From an uncultured Dietzia sp. (lineage in GTDB: Bacteria; Actinomycetota; Actinomycetes; Mycobacteriales; Mycobacteriaceae): a stretch of DNA of 64,000 nt. This document shows, piece by piece, positions 31,375 through 39,573 of this stretch. Below the pieces are notes generated by a model. It saw nothing but the letters and a program-made list of their open reading frames with translations, was not told where the DNA came from and ran no database searches. The DNA lies in contig NZ_CALMYY010000011.1 in assembly GCF_937873725.1 (NCBI RefSeq), positions 1-64,000 of the forward strand, in the 5' to 3' direction. Numbering within the stretch: the stretch's first letter is position 1; each line of letters opens with the position of its first letter. The translations under genes and the position numbers were made by a program.

Positions 31375-34344
31375 GTGGCGAGCAAGCAGACAGCATCGGG
31401 CGGAAAGCGGAGCCTGGTGATAGTCGAGTCCGCCACCAAGGCCCGCAAGATCCAGCCCTACCTGGGGCCCGACTACGTGGTCGAGGCGTCCGTCGGGCAC
31501 ATCCGCGACCTACCCAAGGGCGCCGCCGACATCCCGGCCAAATACAAGAAGGAACCGTGGGCGCGGCTGGGCGTGAACCCGGACCACGACTTCGAGCCCA
31601 TCTACGTGGTGAGCGCGGACAAGAAGAAGAAGGTCGCCGAGCTCAAGAAGGAACTGGCGGGCGTGGACCAGCTCCTGCTGGCCACCGACCCCGACCGCGA
31701 GGGCGGGGCGATCGCCCGGCACCCGCTCGAGGGGCTCAAGCCCAAGGTCCCGGTCAAGCGGATGGTGTTCCACGAGATCACCAAGCCCGCGATCCTCGCG
31801 GCCGCCGAGAACACCCGCGAGCTGGACACCGACCTCGTCGACGCCCAGGAGACCCGCCGCATCCTCGACCGCCTCTACGGGTATGAGGTCTCCCCGGTGC
31901 TGTGGAAGAAGGTCATGCCGCGGCTGTCGGCGGGCCGCGTGCAGTCGGTGGCCACCAGGGTGATCGTCGAGCGCGAGCGCCAGCGCATGGCGTTCGTCGC
32001 CGCCGACTACTGGGACGTCACCGCGCTCCTGGCGACGCAGGAGGCCACCGGTGGCGACGCCGGCGAGCCGCGGAGCTTCACCGCCCGCCTGTCCGCCGTC
32101 GACGGCGCCCGCGTCGCCCGGGGCAGCGACTTCGGCCAGGACGGCAAGCTCAAGGCCACCGGCGCGGCCAAGGACGCGGTGGTGCTCGGCGAGAGCGCGG
32201 CCCGGGCGCTGTCCGGGGCGCTCGAGGGTGCCGACTTCGCCGTGGACTCCGTCGAGTCCAAGCCGTACACGCGGCGCCCCTACGCGCCGTTCATGACCTC
32301 GACGCTGCAGCAGGAGGCCGGCCGCAAGCTGCGTTACACCTCCGAGCGGACGATGCGCATCGCGCAGCGGCTGTACGAGAACGGCTACATCACCTACATG
32401 CGTACCGACTCCACGACCCTGTCCGAGGGCGGCATCGCGGCCGCCCGCGCGCAGGCGGCGGAGCTCTACGGCAGCGAGTACGTCTCGCCCACGCCGCGGC
32501 AGTACACGCGCAAGGTCAAGAACTCGCAGGAGGCGCACGAGGCCATCCGCCCCGCCGGCGAGTCGTTCGCCACCCCCGGCCAGCTCCACAGCGTGCTGGA
32601 CGCCGAGGAGTACCGCCTGTACGAGCTGATCTGGCAGCGCACCGTCGCCTCCCAGATGGCCGACGCCAGGGGCACCTCGGTGAGCATCCGGATCACCGGA
32701 GCCGCGGGGGAGAACCCGTCCGGGTACAGCCGCGCGACGTTCTCCGCCTCGGGCCGGACCATCACCTTCCCCGGCTTCCTCAAGGCCTACGTCGAGGCGG
32801 CGGAGGAGTCCACCGAGTCCTCCGAGAAGCCGATGGCGGACGACGCCGAGCGGCGGCTGCCCCACCTGAGCGAGGGGCAGGCTCTCACGGGCTCGGACCT
32901 GGTGGCCGACGGTCACACCACCAGCCCGCCCGCGCGCTTCACCGAGGCGAGCCTGGTCAAGGCCATGGAGGAGATGGGCATCGGCCGCCCGTCCACCTAC
33001 GCCAGCATCATCCGCACCATCCAGGACCGCGGATACGTCTACGTCCGGGGCAACGCGCTGGTCCCCAGCTGGGTCGCGTTCGCCGTGGTCGGGCTGCTGG
33101 AGCAGAACTTCGGTCGGTTGGTCGACTACGACTTCACCTCGCTCATGGAGGACGAGCTCGACGCGATCGCCGAGGGCCGCGAGAACCGCGACGACTGGCT
33201 GCGCCGCTTCTACTTCGGCGACCCCGCCGGGGACGACCGGGGCGGGCAGTACGCGGTCGGGCTCAAGAACCTCGTCGACGTGAACCTCGAGGCGATCGAC
33301 GCCCGCAGCATCAACTCGATCCGCGTGTTCGACGACGCCGAGGGCCGACCGGTCCACGTCCGGGTCGGCCGCTACGGGCCGTACCTCGAGCGCATGATCG
33401 CAGGGGAGGACGGCGCGGAGGAGTCGCAGCGGGCCAACCTCCCCGAGGGGATGAGCCCCGACGAGCTGACCCTCGAGGTGGGGGAGAAGCTGTTCTCCAC
33501 CCCCCAGGACGGGCGCCCGCTGGGCGTGGACCCCGGGACCGGGCACGAGATCGTGGTCAAGGACGGGCGATTCGGCCCCTACGTCACGGAGAAGCTGCCC
33601 GAGCCCACCGACGCGGAGAAGGCGCAGTGGGCCAAGAAGGTGCTCGCCGACGCCGAGGCGGAGAAGAAGAGGATCGACGCCGAGCGCGACGCCGCCATGG
33701 CGGCGGCGAAGGACGACGACGCCAAGACGGAGGCCAAGAAGGCCGCGACCAAGGCCAAGTCCGCCGTCACCCGCAAGGCCAAGAAGGAGGCCGACAACCC
33801 CACCGGCCCCAAGCCGCGGACCGGGTCACTGATGCAGTCCATGGAGCCGGCCACGGTCACCCTCGAGCAGGCGCTCAAGCTGCTCTCCCTGCCGCGGGTG
33901 CTGGGCGTCGACCCCGCGAGCGGCGAGGAGATCACCGCGCAGCTCGGCCGCTACGGGCCGTACCTGCGGAAGGGCACCGACTCGCGGACCCTCGACACCG
34001 AGGACGCGGTCTTCACCGTCACCCTCGAGGAGGCGCTGAAGATCTACTCCGAGCCCAAGCGGCGCGGCCGGCAGGCCGCCGCGCCCAAGGCGCTGCGCGA
34101 GATGGGGATCGACGAGGTCTCCGGCAAGCAGATGCTGGTCAAGGACGGGCGCTTCGGGCCCTACGTGACCGACGGCGAGTCCAACGCGTCCCTGCGCAAG
34201 GGCGACACCGTGGAGACCCTCACCGACGCGCGCGCCTCGGAGCTGCTGTCGGAGCGGCGGGTAAAGTCCCCGCCGAAGAAGGCCGCGGCCAGGAAGGCCC
34301 CGGCGAAGAAGGCTCCGGCGAAGAAGGCCGCCGCGCGCGGCTGA
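31375..34344 (+). CDS. topA: DNA topoisomerase I (altered TOPRIM segment)
   Basis: Relaxes negative supercoils and is essential in actinobacteria. The TOPRIM domain (residues ~12-130) keeps the metal-binding Asp105, Asp107 and Glu109 in TDPDREG. The active-site Tyr341 lies in GYITYMRTDST. The tail carries basic KKAPAKK repeats typical of actinobacterial TopA. GTG at 31375 has GGGAG 9 nt upstream; total 989 residues. Oddity: the usual DREGEAIAWHLLEVL reads DREGGAIARHPLEGL (Gly111, Arg115, Pro117, Gly120), a cluster of four changes at near-invariant positions, all explained by single changes to G or C. This suggests sequence error, or else real divergence. Confidence 0.95.
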   Translation: MASKQTASGGKRSLVIVESATKARKIQPYLGPDYVVEASVGHIRDLPKGAADIPAKYKKEPWARLGVNPDHDFEPIYVVSADKKKKVAELKKELAGVDQLLLATDPDREGGAIARHPLEGLKPKVPVKRMVFHEITKPAILAAAENTRELDTDLVDAQETRRILDRLYGYEVSPVLWKKVMPRLSAGRVQSVATRVIVERERQRMAFVAADYWDVTALLATQEATGGDAGEPRSFTARLSAVDGARVARGSDFGQDGKLKATGAAKDAVVLGESAARALSGALEGADFAVDSVESKPYTRRPYAPFMTSTLQQEAGRKLRYTSERTMRIAQRLYENGYITYMRTDSTTLSEGGIAAARAQAAELYGSEYVSPTPRQYTRKVKNSQEAHEAIRPAGESFATPGQLHSVLDAEEYRLYELIWQRTVASQMADARGTSVSIRITGAAGENPSGYSRATFSASGRTITFPGFLKAYVEAAEESTESSEKPMADDAERRLPHLSEGQALTGSDLVADGHTTSPPARFTEASLVKAMEEMGIGRPSTYASIIRTIQDRGYVYVRGNALVPSWVAFAVVGLLEQNFGRLVDYDFTSLMEDELDAIAEGRENRDDWLRRFYFGDPAGDDRGGQYAVGLKNLVDVNLEAIDARSINSIRVFDDAEGRPVHVRVGRYGPYLERMIAGEDGAEESQRANLPEGMSPDELTLEVGEKLFSTPQDGRPLGVDPGTGHEIVVKDGRFGPYVTEKLPEPTDAEKAQWAKKVLADAEAEKKRIDAERDAAMAAAKDDDAKTEAKKAATKAKSAVTRKAKKEADNPTGPKPRTGSLMQSMEPATVTLEQALKLLSLPRVLGVDPASGEEITAQLGRYGPYLRKGTDSRTLDTEDAVFTVTLEEALKIYSEPKRRGRQAAAPKALREMGIDEVSGKQMLVKDGRFGPYVTDGESNASLRKGDTVETLTDARASELLSERRVKSPPKKAAARKAPAKKAPAKKAAARG

Positions 34345-34366
34345 GCCGGCTGACCCGGCTCAGCCG
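34338..34366. terminator. bidirectional hairpin between topA and adenylate cyclase
   Basis: Perfect 12-bp arms cggctgagccgg (34338-34349) and ccggctcagccg (34355-34366) surround a 5-nt loop. It contains the topA TGA and overlaps the stop of the convergent cyclase gene, so it can terminate both transcripts. Confidence 0.7.
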
Positions 34367-35943
34367 CCCGCCGCGCCGGGGCCCCCTGCGCCCGGGCGCA
34401 GCGCGGTGTCCCCGGCCTGCCACCGGTCGGCGAGCGTGGGCCGGAGCGGCCGGGCGAGCTGGGTCATGATGCCGCGTCCACGCAGCTCGACGCTGCGGCC
34501 CAGCACCCACCTGGCGGCCTCCGGCGCGTCCGCGTGGCGGATGGTCGTGGCGGACGCCAGGACGTGACCCTGCTCCATCTTGGCCAGCGTGGTCAGGCGG
34601 GCGGCCTCGTTGACGGGGTCCCCGATCACCGTGTACTCGAAGCGTTTGGCGTGGCCGATGTGCCCGGCGATCACCGTTCCGTAGGAGACCCCGATGCCCG
34701 CCGAGAGCGGGGAGAGATCGGCCAGCCTGCTCTGGAGTGCCCGCGCGGCCCGCAGCGCCCGTCCGGCCTCGTTCTCCACCTCCAGCGGCGCGCCGAACAC
34801 GGCGAGCAGAGCGTCGCCCTGGAACTTGTTGATGTACCCGCCGTTGGAGTCGACGGATTCCACGGCGATCCGGAAGAACTCGTTGAGGACCGCCACCACG
34901 TCGGCGGGATCGTGGGAGGCGGCGAACTCGGTCGAGCCGGTGAGGTCGACGAACAGCACCGCGACCACCCGCTCCTGGCCGCCGAGCTCGGTGCCCCGCT
35001 CCAGCGCGTTCCGGGCGACGTCCTCGCCCACGTAGCGGCCGAAGAGGTCCTGGATGGCCTCCCTCTCCTGGAGACCGGTCACCATCTCGTTGAAACCCTG
35101 GCCCAGGCGGCCGATCTCCGAGCTGTCGTAGATGGTCACACGGGTCTGGAGGTCGCCCTTCTTGACCCGCTTGACCCCCTCCTGCATCTCGCGGACGGGG
35201 TCGGCGATCGAATCCGACACCAGCCCCATCCCGATCGCCCCGGCGATCACCGTGACGCTCGCCAGGACCGCGAGCGCGACGAGGATGAGCTGGGGATCGC
35301 CCCCGAACAGCCCGACCCAGTGGCCGGCGAGGATGAGCAGGATCCCGGCCACGGGGATCACGGTGGTCAGCGCCCACCCGAGGAAGATCCGCCGCCGCAC
35401 CCCCGGCATGTGCCGGTTGGCCGGCACGCCCTGCGCGAGCGCCCTCACGGTGATCGGCCGCATGATCCGCTCGGCCTGGAGGTAGGAGATCAGACAGGTG
35501 GTGGTGCCGCCGAGCACGCTGGTCACCCCCACCACCAGCGCCAGCCTGGGGGAGTGGCCCACGTTCACCGCCACGAAGACCAGCGAGCCGATGAGCCACA
35601 TCGCCCCCGAGACCAGGGCCTGGTGGAACGGCAATCGCAGGGCCCGGTTGCGGATCGCGCCGCTGAACTCCTCGCCCGAGCGGTCCACCCGGAGGACGGG
35701 CAGCAGGAGCAGGGTCGACGCGATGACGCCGCCGACGAACGCCAGGACCAGGTAGCCGATGAACAGGTACTGGTTGAGGAAGCGGAACTCGTCCAGGTCG
35801 AGGAACCGGTCCATCGGGAGGACGAACCGGAGGAAGGCGAAGACGAAGACGGCCCCGATGATGTTGGCCTGCACCATCGTCAGGGCGTAGACGGGCCAGG
35901 GGGTGGCCCACAGCCACCGGAACAGCCTGACCCAACGCTTCAT
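34360..35943 (-). CDS. membrane-bound class III adenylate cyclase
   Basis: A 527-residue cAMP synthase of the Rv3645 type. Six membrane segments occupy residues ~18-240, a HAMP domain covers about 242-294, and the catalytic domain follows. Metal-binding Asp333 (FVDLTGST) and Asp377 (NKFQGDALLAVFG), purine-specifying Lys373 and Asp442, and the transition-state residues Asn445 and Arg449 (IGDPVNEAARL) are all present, so it should be active. ATG at 35943 is preceded by TACCCT at 7 nt (leaderless), divergent from holB. It probably feeds the Crp system present in the same window. Confidence 0.93.
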   Translation of the reverse strand: MKRWVRLFRWLWATPWPVYALTMVQANIIGAVFVFAFLRFVLPMDRFLDLDEFRFLNQYLFIGYLVLAFVGGVIASTLLLLPVLRVDRSGEEFSGAIRNRALRLPFHQALVSGAMWLIGSLVFVAVNVGHSPRLALVVGVTSVLGGTTTCLISYLQAERIMRPITVRALAQGVPANRHMPGVRRRIFLGWALTTVIPVAGILLILAGHWVGLFGGDPQLILVALAVLASVTVIAGAIGMGLVSDSIADPVREMQEGVKRVKKGDLQTRVTIYDSSEIGRLGQGFNEMVTGLQEREAIQDLFGRYVGEDVARNALERGTELGGQERVVAVLFVDLTGSTEFAASHDPADVVAVLNEFFRIAVESVDSNGGYINKFQGDALLAVFGAPLEVENEAGRALRAARALQSRLADLSPLSAGIGVSYGTVIAGHIGHAKRFEYTVIGDPVNEAARLTTLAKMEQGHVLASATTIRHADAPEAARWVLGRSVELRGRGIMTQLARPLRPTLADRWQAGDTALRPGAGGPGAAGG

Positions 35944-35950
35944 TGGGCCA

Positions 35951-35956
35951 AGGGTA
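35951..35956 (-). promoter_or_regulatory. -10 hexamer TACCCT of leaderless cyclase promoter
   Basis: TACCCT on the minus strand ends 7 nt before ATG 35943, with no Shine-Dalgarno sequence. Confidence 0.55.
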
Positions 35957-36002
35957 GTTCCAGGCGGGCCCGGCGGGAACGGGGCCTGTCGGTGGGCGGG
36001 GA

Positions 36003-36008
36003 TAGGGT
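36003..36008 (+). promoter_or_regulatory. -10 hexamer TAGGGT of leaderless holB promoter
   Basis: TAGGGT ends 6 nt before ATG 36015. Confidence 0.55.
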
Positions 36009-36014
36009 GGGCTC

Positions 36015-37226
36015 ATGTCAGGGGTGTTCGATCGGTTGGCCGGCCAGGACGAGGTCGTGGCGGAGCTGACCGCTGCCGCGCACGCGGCCCGGGCCCGCGT
36101 GCCGGGTCAGGGCTGGGACCAGACGGACGCGAGGATGGTCCACGCGTGGCTGTTCACGGGTCCACCCGGCAGCGGCCGGAGTGTCGCGGCCATGTGTTTC
36201 GCGGCGGCCCTGCAGTGCGAGCATCCGGAGATCGTGGGCTGCGGCGAGTGCCGGGCGTGCCACACCGTGGCGGCGGGCACCCACGCGGACGTCCACCTCC
36301 TGGCCCCCCAGGGGGTCAACATCCTCCTCAAGGACGTCAAGGAGACCATCCACCGCGCGGCCAGCCGGCCCGGCACCGGACGCTGGCAGATCGTCGTGGT
36401 GGAGGAGGCGGACCGGCTCACCGAGCAGTCCGGGAACGCGCTGCTCAAGGTGGTCGAGGAGCCGCCCAGCCGGACCGTGTTCCTGCTGTGCTCGCCCACC
36501 ACGGACCCGATGGACATCATGGTGACCCTGCGGTCCCGGTCCCGGACCGTCGCGCTGCGCCAACCGGACGCGGCCGCGGTGGAGAGCGCGCTCCTCGCCG
36601 GCGGCGGGGTGGACCCGGACCGGGCGAGGTGGGCGGCGGGGGTGTCCTCCGGGCACATCGGCCGCGCCCGGTGGCTGGCCACCGACGAGGCCACCAGGGA
36701 TCGCCGGGACGCGGTCCTGGAACTGCCCATGGTCATGCACAACCCGGGCCGGGCGTTCCCGCTCGCGGACCGGCTGGTCAGCGCCGCGGAACAGGAGGCG
36801 GTCGCCCGCAACACCGGCAACGACGAGCGTGAGGTGGAGGAGCTGCGCACCGCCATGGGGGTCGGGGGGACGGGAAAGGGCGCGGTGGCGGCGGGTCGCG
36901 GCGCCGCGGGGGCGGTGAAGGAGCTGGAGAAGGCGCAGAAGTCGCGGCGCACCCGCTCGACCCGCGACTCCCTGGACCTCGCGTTGGTCGACCTCGCGGG
37001 CTTCTACCGCGACGCCCTCATGGCCGGTCTCGGGGTGGGCGACGTCGCCCCGGTGCACCCGGACAAGGCCGCGGAGTCCTCGCGCCTCGGCGGCCACTAC
37101 CCGCCGGCCGCGGTCCTGCAGGCCATCGAGGCCATCCAGGAGTGCCGCGCCGCGATCGAGGTGAACGTCAAACCCAAGTTCGCGGTGTCGGCGATGGTGG
37201 GGGCGATCCGGCAGGCGCTGGGCTGA
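36015..37226 (+). CDS. holB: DNA polymerase III delta' subunit
   Basis: A 403-residue clamp-loader subunit (Rv3644c, about 401). The AAA+ fold has a degenerate P-loop (FTGPPGSGRSVAA, Arg in place of Lys), as expected for delta', a zinc-binding module (CEHPEIVGCGECRAC) and the SRC-like region EQSGNALLKVVEEPPSRTVF. The C-terminal collar domain covers about 270-400 with a Gly/Ala-rich insertion (GVGGTGKGAVAAGRGAAGAV). ATG at 36015 is leaderless. Divergent from the cyclase; tRNA-Thr follows, as in M. tuberculosis. Confidence 0.93.
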   Translation: MSGVFDRLAGQDEVVAELTAAAHAARARVPGQGWDQTDARMVHAWLFTGPPGSGRSVAAMCFAAALQCEHPEIVGCGECRACHTVAAGTHADVHLLAPQGVNILLKDVKETIHRAASRPGTGRWQIVVVEEADRLTEQSGNALLKVVEEPPSRTVFLLCSPTTDPMDIMVTLRSRSRTVALRQPDAAAVESALLAGGGVDPDRARWAAGVSSGHIGRARWLATDEATRDRRDAVLELPMVMHNPGRAFPLADRLVSAAEQEAVARNTGNDEREVEELRTAMGVGGTGKGAVAAGRGAAGAVKELEKAQKSRRTRSTRDSLDLALVDLAGFYRDALMAGLGVGDVAPVHPDKAAESSRLGGHYPPAAVLQAIEAIQECRAAIEVNVKPKFAVSAMVGAIRQALG

Positions 37227-37293
37227 CGGGCGGCGCGAGCCGGCCCTCGGCCGGGGCGTGGCGGCCGTTTTCCGGCGGCGCCGACCCGTCATA

Positions 37294-37299
37294 TATAGT
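37294..37299 (+). promoter_or_regulatory. -10 hexamer TATAGT of tRNA-Thr
   Basis: TATAGT within the AT-rich atatatagtt lies 22 bp before the mature tRNA 5' end. This is the clearest AT island of the region. Confidence 0.6.
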
Positions 37300-37320
37300 T
37301 GCCTCGCCCCACAAGGGCTC

Positions 37321-37396
37321 GCCGCGTTAGCTCAGTCGGTAGAGCATTTCACTCGTAATGAAAAGGTCGTCGGTTCGATTCCGACACGCGGCTCCA
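37321..37396 (+). tRNA. tRNA-Thr (anticodon CGT), CCA encoded
   Basis: A complete cloverleaf: acceptor gccgcgt/acgcggc, D stem gctc/gagc, anticodon stem tttca/tgaaa with loop ctcgtaa, T stem gtcgg/ccgac with loop ttcgatt. Discriminator T followed by encoded CCA (37394-37396). The anticodon CGT reads ACG threonine codons. It lies 94 bp after holB, the same place as thrT in M. tuberculosis. Confidence 0.97.
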
Positions 37397-37512
37397 CCAG
37401 CACCTCCACACACCCCCGCCCGACCCGGGCAGGGGTTTCGTCGTCTCTCGACCCCGGCACCGCGCCCAGGGGGGCCAGCCCGGGAACGGCGACGGCGACC
37501 GGTGCCACTGGA

Positions 37513-37518
37513 TACAGT
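37513..37518 (+). promoter_or_regulatory. -10 hexamer TACAGT upstream of the crotonase gene
   Basis: TACAGT lies about 77 bp upstream of the ATG at 37595, giving a leader of about 70 nt that ends in an AGGGAG ribosome binding site. Confidence 0.4.
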
Positions 37519-37594
37519 CGGGTACCGAGTGACGCAGTCCGACCCCGGACCGTCAGGACGAGAACGCCGGTCCCGCTACCCAGGGAGAATCCCC

Positions 37595-38398
37595 ATGGCC
37601 TCAACACCCCTGCTCGTCGAGCGAGCCGACCACATCGAGACGTGGACGCTCAACCTGCCGGACGCCCGCAACCCCATCTCGGATCCGGCGATCGTCGACG
37701 CGATCTGCGATCAGGTGGCGGCGGTCAACGCGGACCACGACGTGCGGGCGGTCGTGCTCACCGGGGCGGGATCGGCGTTCTCCGCCGGCGGCAACGTCAA
37801 GGACATGGTGGACCGGGCCGGGATGTTCGGCGGCAGCCCGTACGAGCTCCGTGACGGGTACCGCCGGGGCATCCAGCGGATCCCCCGAGCCCTGTACCAC
37901 TGCGAGGTGCCGGTGGTCGCCGCGGTCAACGGGCCGGCGGTGGGCGCGGGGTGCGACCTCGCCGTGATGTGCGACCTGCGGGTGGCCTCCACCAGGGCGT
38001 GGTTCGCGGAGAGCTTCGTCCAGCTGGGCATCATCCCCGGCGACGGCGGCGCGTGGCTGCTCACCAGGGCGATAGGCCCGGCGAGGGCGGCGGAGATGGC
38101 CCTGACCGGGGACCGGGTCACGGCGGAGCAGGCCGCCGAGTGGGGGCTGGTCAACAGGGTGGTCGAGCCCGACGCCCTGATGGACTCCGCCCGGGAACTG
38201 GCGGGCCGGGTGGCCAAGAACCCGCCCCACGCTGTCCGGATGGCCAAGCGCCTCCTGCGCGAGTCCCAGCACCAGTCGCTGGAGTCGCTCCTCGAACTCT
38301 CGGCGACGATGCAGGCGCTCGCCCACCACACCGAGGATCACCGCGAGGCGCTCGCCGCGTTCGGGGAGAAGCGCCCCGGCAGCTACACGGGCCGGTAG
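37595..38398 (+). CDS. enoyl-CoA hydratase/isomerase family protein
   Basis: A 267-residue crotonase-fold enzyme. The oxyanion-hole loops are SAFSAGGNVKDM and AAVNGPAVGAGCDLAVMCD; the acid/base loop is FAESFVQLGIIPGDGGAWLL. At the position of the first catalytic Glu of classical hydratases there is Asp (GCDLA), so a variant reaction is possible. ATG at 37595 has AGGGAG upstream. It opens a three-gene cassette with two acyl-CoA dehydrogenases, an arrangement like echA13-fadE17-fadE18 of M. tuberculosis. The substrate is unknown; an acyl-CoA from steroid or branched-lipid breakdown is plausible. Confidence 0.85.
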   Translation: MASTPLLVERADHIETWTLNLPDARNPISDPAIVDAICDQVAAVNADHDVRAVVLTGAGSAFSAGGNVKDMVDRAGMFGGSPYELRDGYRRGIQRIPRALYHCEVPVVAAVNGPAVGAGCDLAVMCDLRVASTRAWFAESFVQLGIIPGDGGAWLLTRAIGPARAAEMALTGDRVTAEQAAEWGLVNRVVEPDALMDSARELAGRVAKNPPHAVRMAKRLLRESQHQSLESLLELSATMQALAHHTEDHREALAAFGEKRPGSYTGR

Positions 38399-38406
38399 CG
38401 GTACCG

Positions 38407-39573
38407 ATGCCGCCCCGGATCGCCCCACCGACCACCCTCGCGTCGGCGGACATGGACGCACTGCGCGCGGAGGTGCGCGCGTTCCTCGCCGACGAGATCG
38501 CGGCGGGACGTCTCACGCCGTGGATCGACACGTGGCTCACCCGCTGGGACGAGGACTTCACCCGCAGGCTCGCGGACCGGGGCTGGGTCGGAATGGCCAT
38601 CCCGACCGAGTACGGAGGCCGCGGCCGCACCCATCTCGAGCGCTTCGTGGTGACCGAGGAACTCCTCGCCGTGGGGGCTCCGGTGGCCGCCCAGTGGGTC
38701 GCCGACCGTCAGATCGCGCCCTCGCTCCTGCGGTACGGGACCGAGGAGCAGAAGCGCGGGTTCCTGCCCCGCATCGCCGCGGGCCAGTGCTGCTTCGGCA
38801 TCGGGATGAGCGAGCCGGATTCCGGCTCCGACCTGGCCAGCGTGCGCACGAGGGGCGTCCGGGTCGACGGCGGCTGGACCATCACCGGGACCAAGGTGTG
38901 GACCTCCGGCGCCCAGCACGCGGAGGCGTTCATCGCCCTGGTCCGCACCGAGCCCCTGGATACGTCGAACCGGCACGCGGGACTGAGCCAGTTCATCGTT
39001 GACCTGCGCAGCGAGGGCGTGACGATCCGCCCGATCGTGTCCCTGTCCGGCGACCACCACTTCAACGAGGTCGTGATGGACGAGGTCTTTGTCCCCGACG
39101 CGCGGGTCTTCGGCACCCTCGGCAGCGGCTGGGAGCAGGTCAACTCCGAGCTGGCGTTCGAGCGCAGCGGGCCGGAGCGGTTCCTGTCCTCCTTCCGACT
39201 GCTGGCCGCCGAGATCGGCGCGATCGGCGAGGGACGCCTGCCCGCCCGGACCGATCTCGGCCGCTCGGTGGCGCGGATGGCGGGGCTGCACGCCCTGAGC
39301 CAGAACATCGCGGGAGCACTCCAGCGCGGTGAGCCGGCCGACATCCCGGCGGCCCTGGTCAAACTCCTCGGCACCACCACGGAGGGCGACATCGTCGACG
39401 TGGTCTCCACCCGGCTCGGCGACGAGTTCTCGCCGGGTGAAGGGGAGTCGGCCTCGGCCGAGCTCGTCCACCTGCTCCGCGCGGGGCTGCACCAGCGCCC
39501 CGGCTTCACGCTGCGCGGCGGGACCAACGAGATCCTGCGCGGCGTGATCGCGCGGGGACTGGGGATGCGATGA
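38407..39573 (+). CDS. acyl-CoA dehydrogenase, larger partner
   Basis: A 388-residue flavin dehydrogenase. FAD/substrate motifs are visible: CFGIGMSEPDSGSDLASVRT, ITGTKVWTSGAQHAEAF, and the C-terminal GFTLRGGTNEILRGVIARGL that binds FAD. The stretch LAFERSGPERFLSSF carries the ERSGPERF signature of FadE-type dehydrogenases acting on steroid-derived CoA thioesters. ATG at 38407 lies 8 bp after the crotonase stop; the stop overlaps the next gene as ATGA. With the smaller partner it probably forms a heteromeric enzyme. Confidence 0.88.
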   Translation: MPPRIAPPTTLASADMDALRAEVRAFLADEIAAGRLTPWIDTWLTRWDEDFTRRLADRGWVGMAIPTEYGGRGRTHLERFVVTEELLAVGAPVAAQWVADRQIAPSLLRYGTEEQKRGFLPRIAAGQCCFGIGMSEPDSGSDLASVRTRGVRVDGGWTITGTKVWTSGAQHAEAFIALVRTEPLDTSNRHAGLSQFIVDLRSEGVTIRPIVSLSGDHHFNEVVMDEVFVPDARVFGTLGSGWEQVNSELAFERSGPERFLSSFRLLAAEIGAIGEGRLPARTDLGRSVARMAGLHALSQNIAGALQRGEPADIPAALVKLLGTTTEGDIVDVVSTRLGDEFSPGEGESASAELVHLLRAGLHQRPGFTLRGGTNEILRGVIARGLGMR

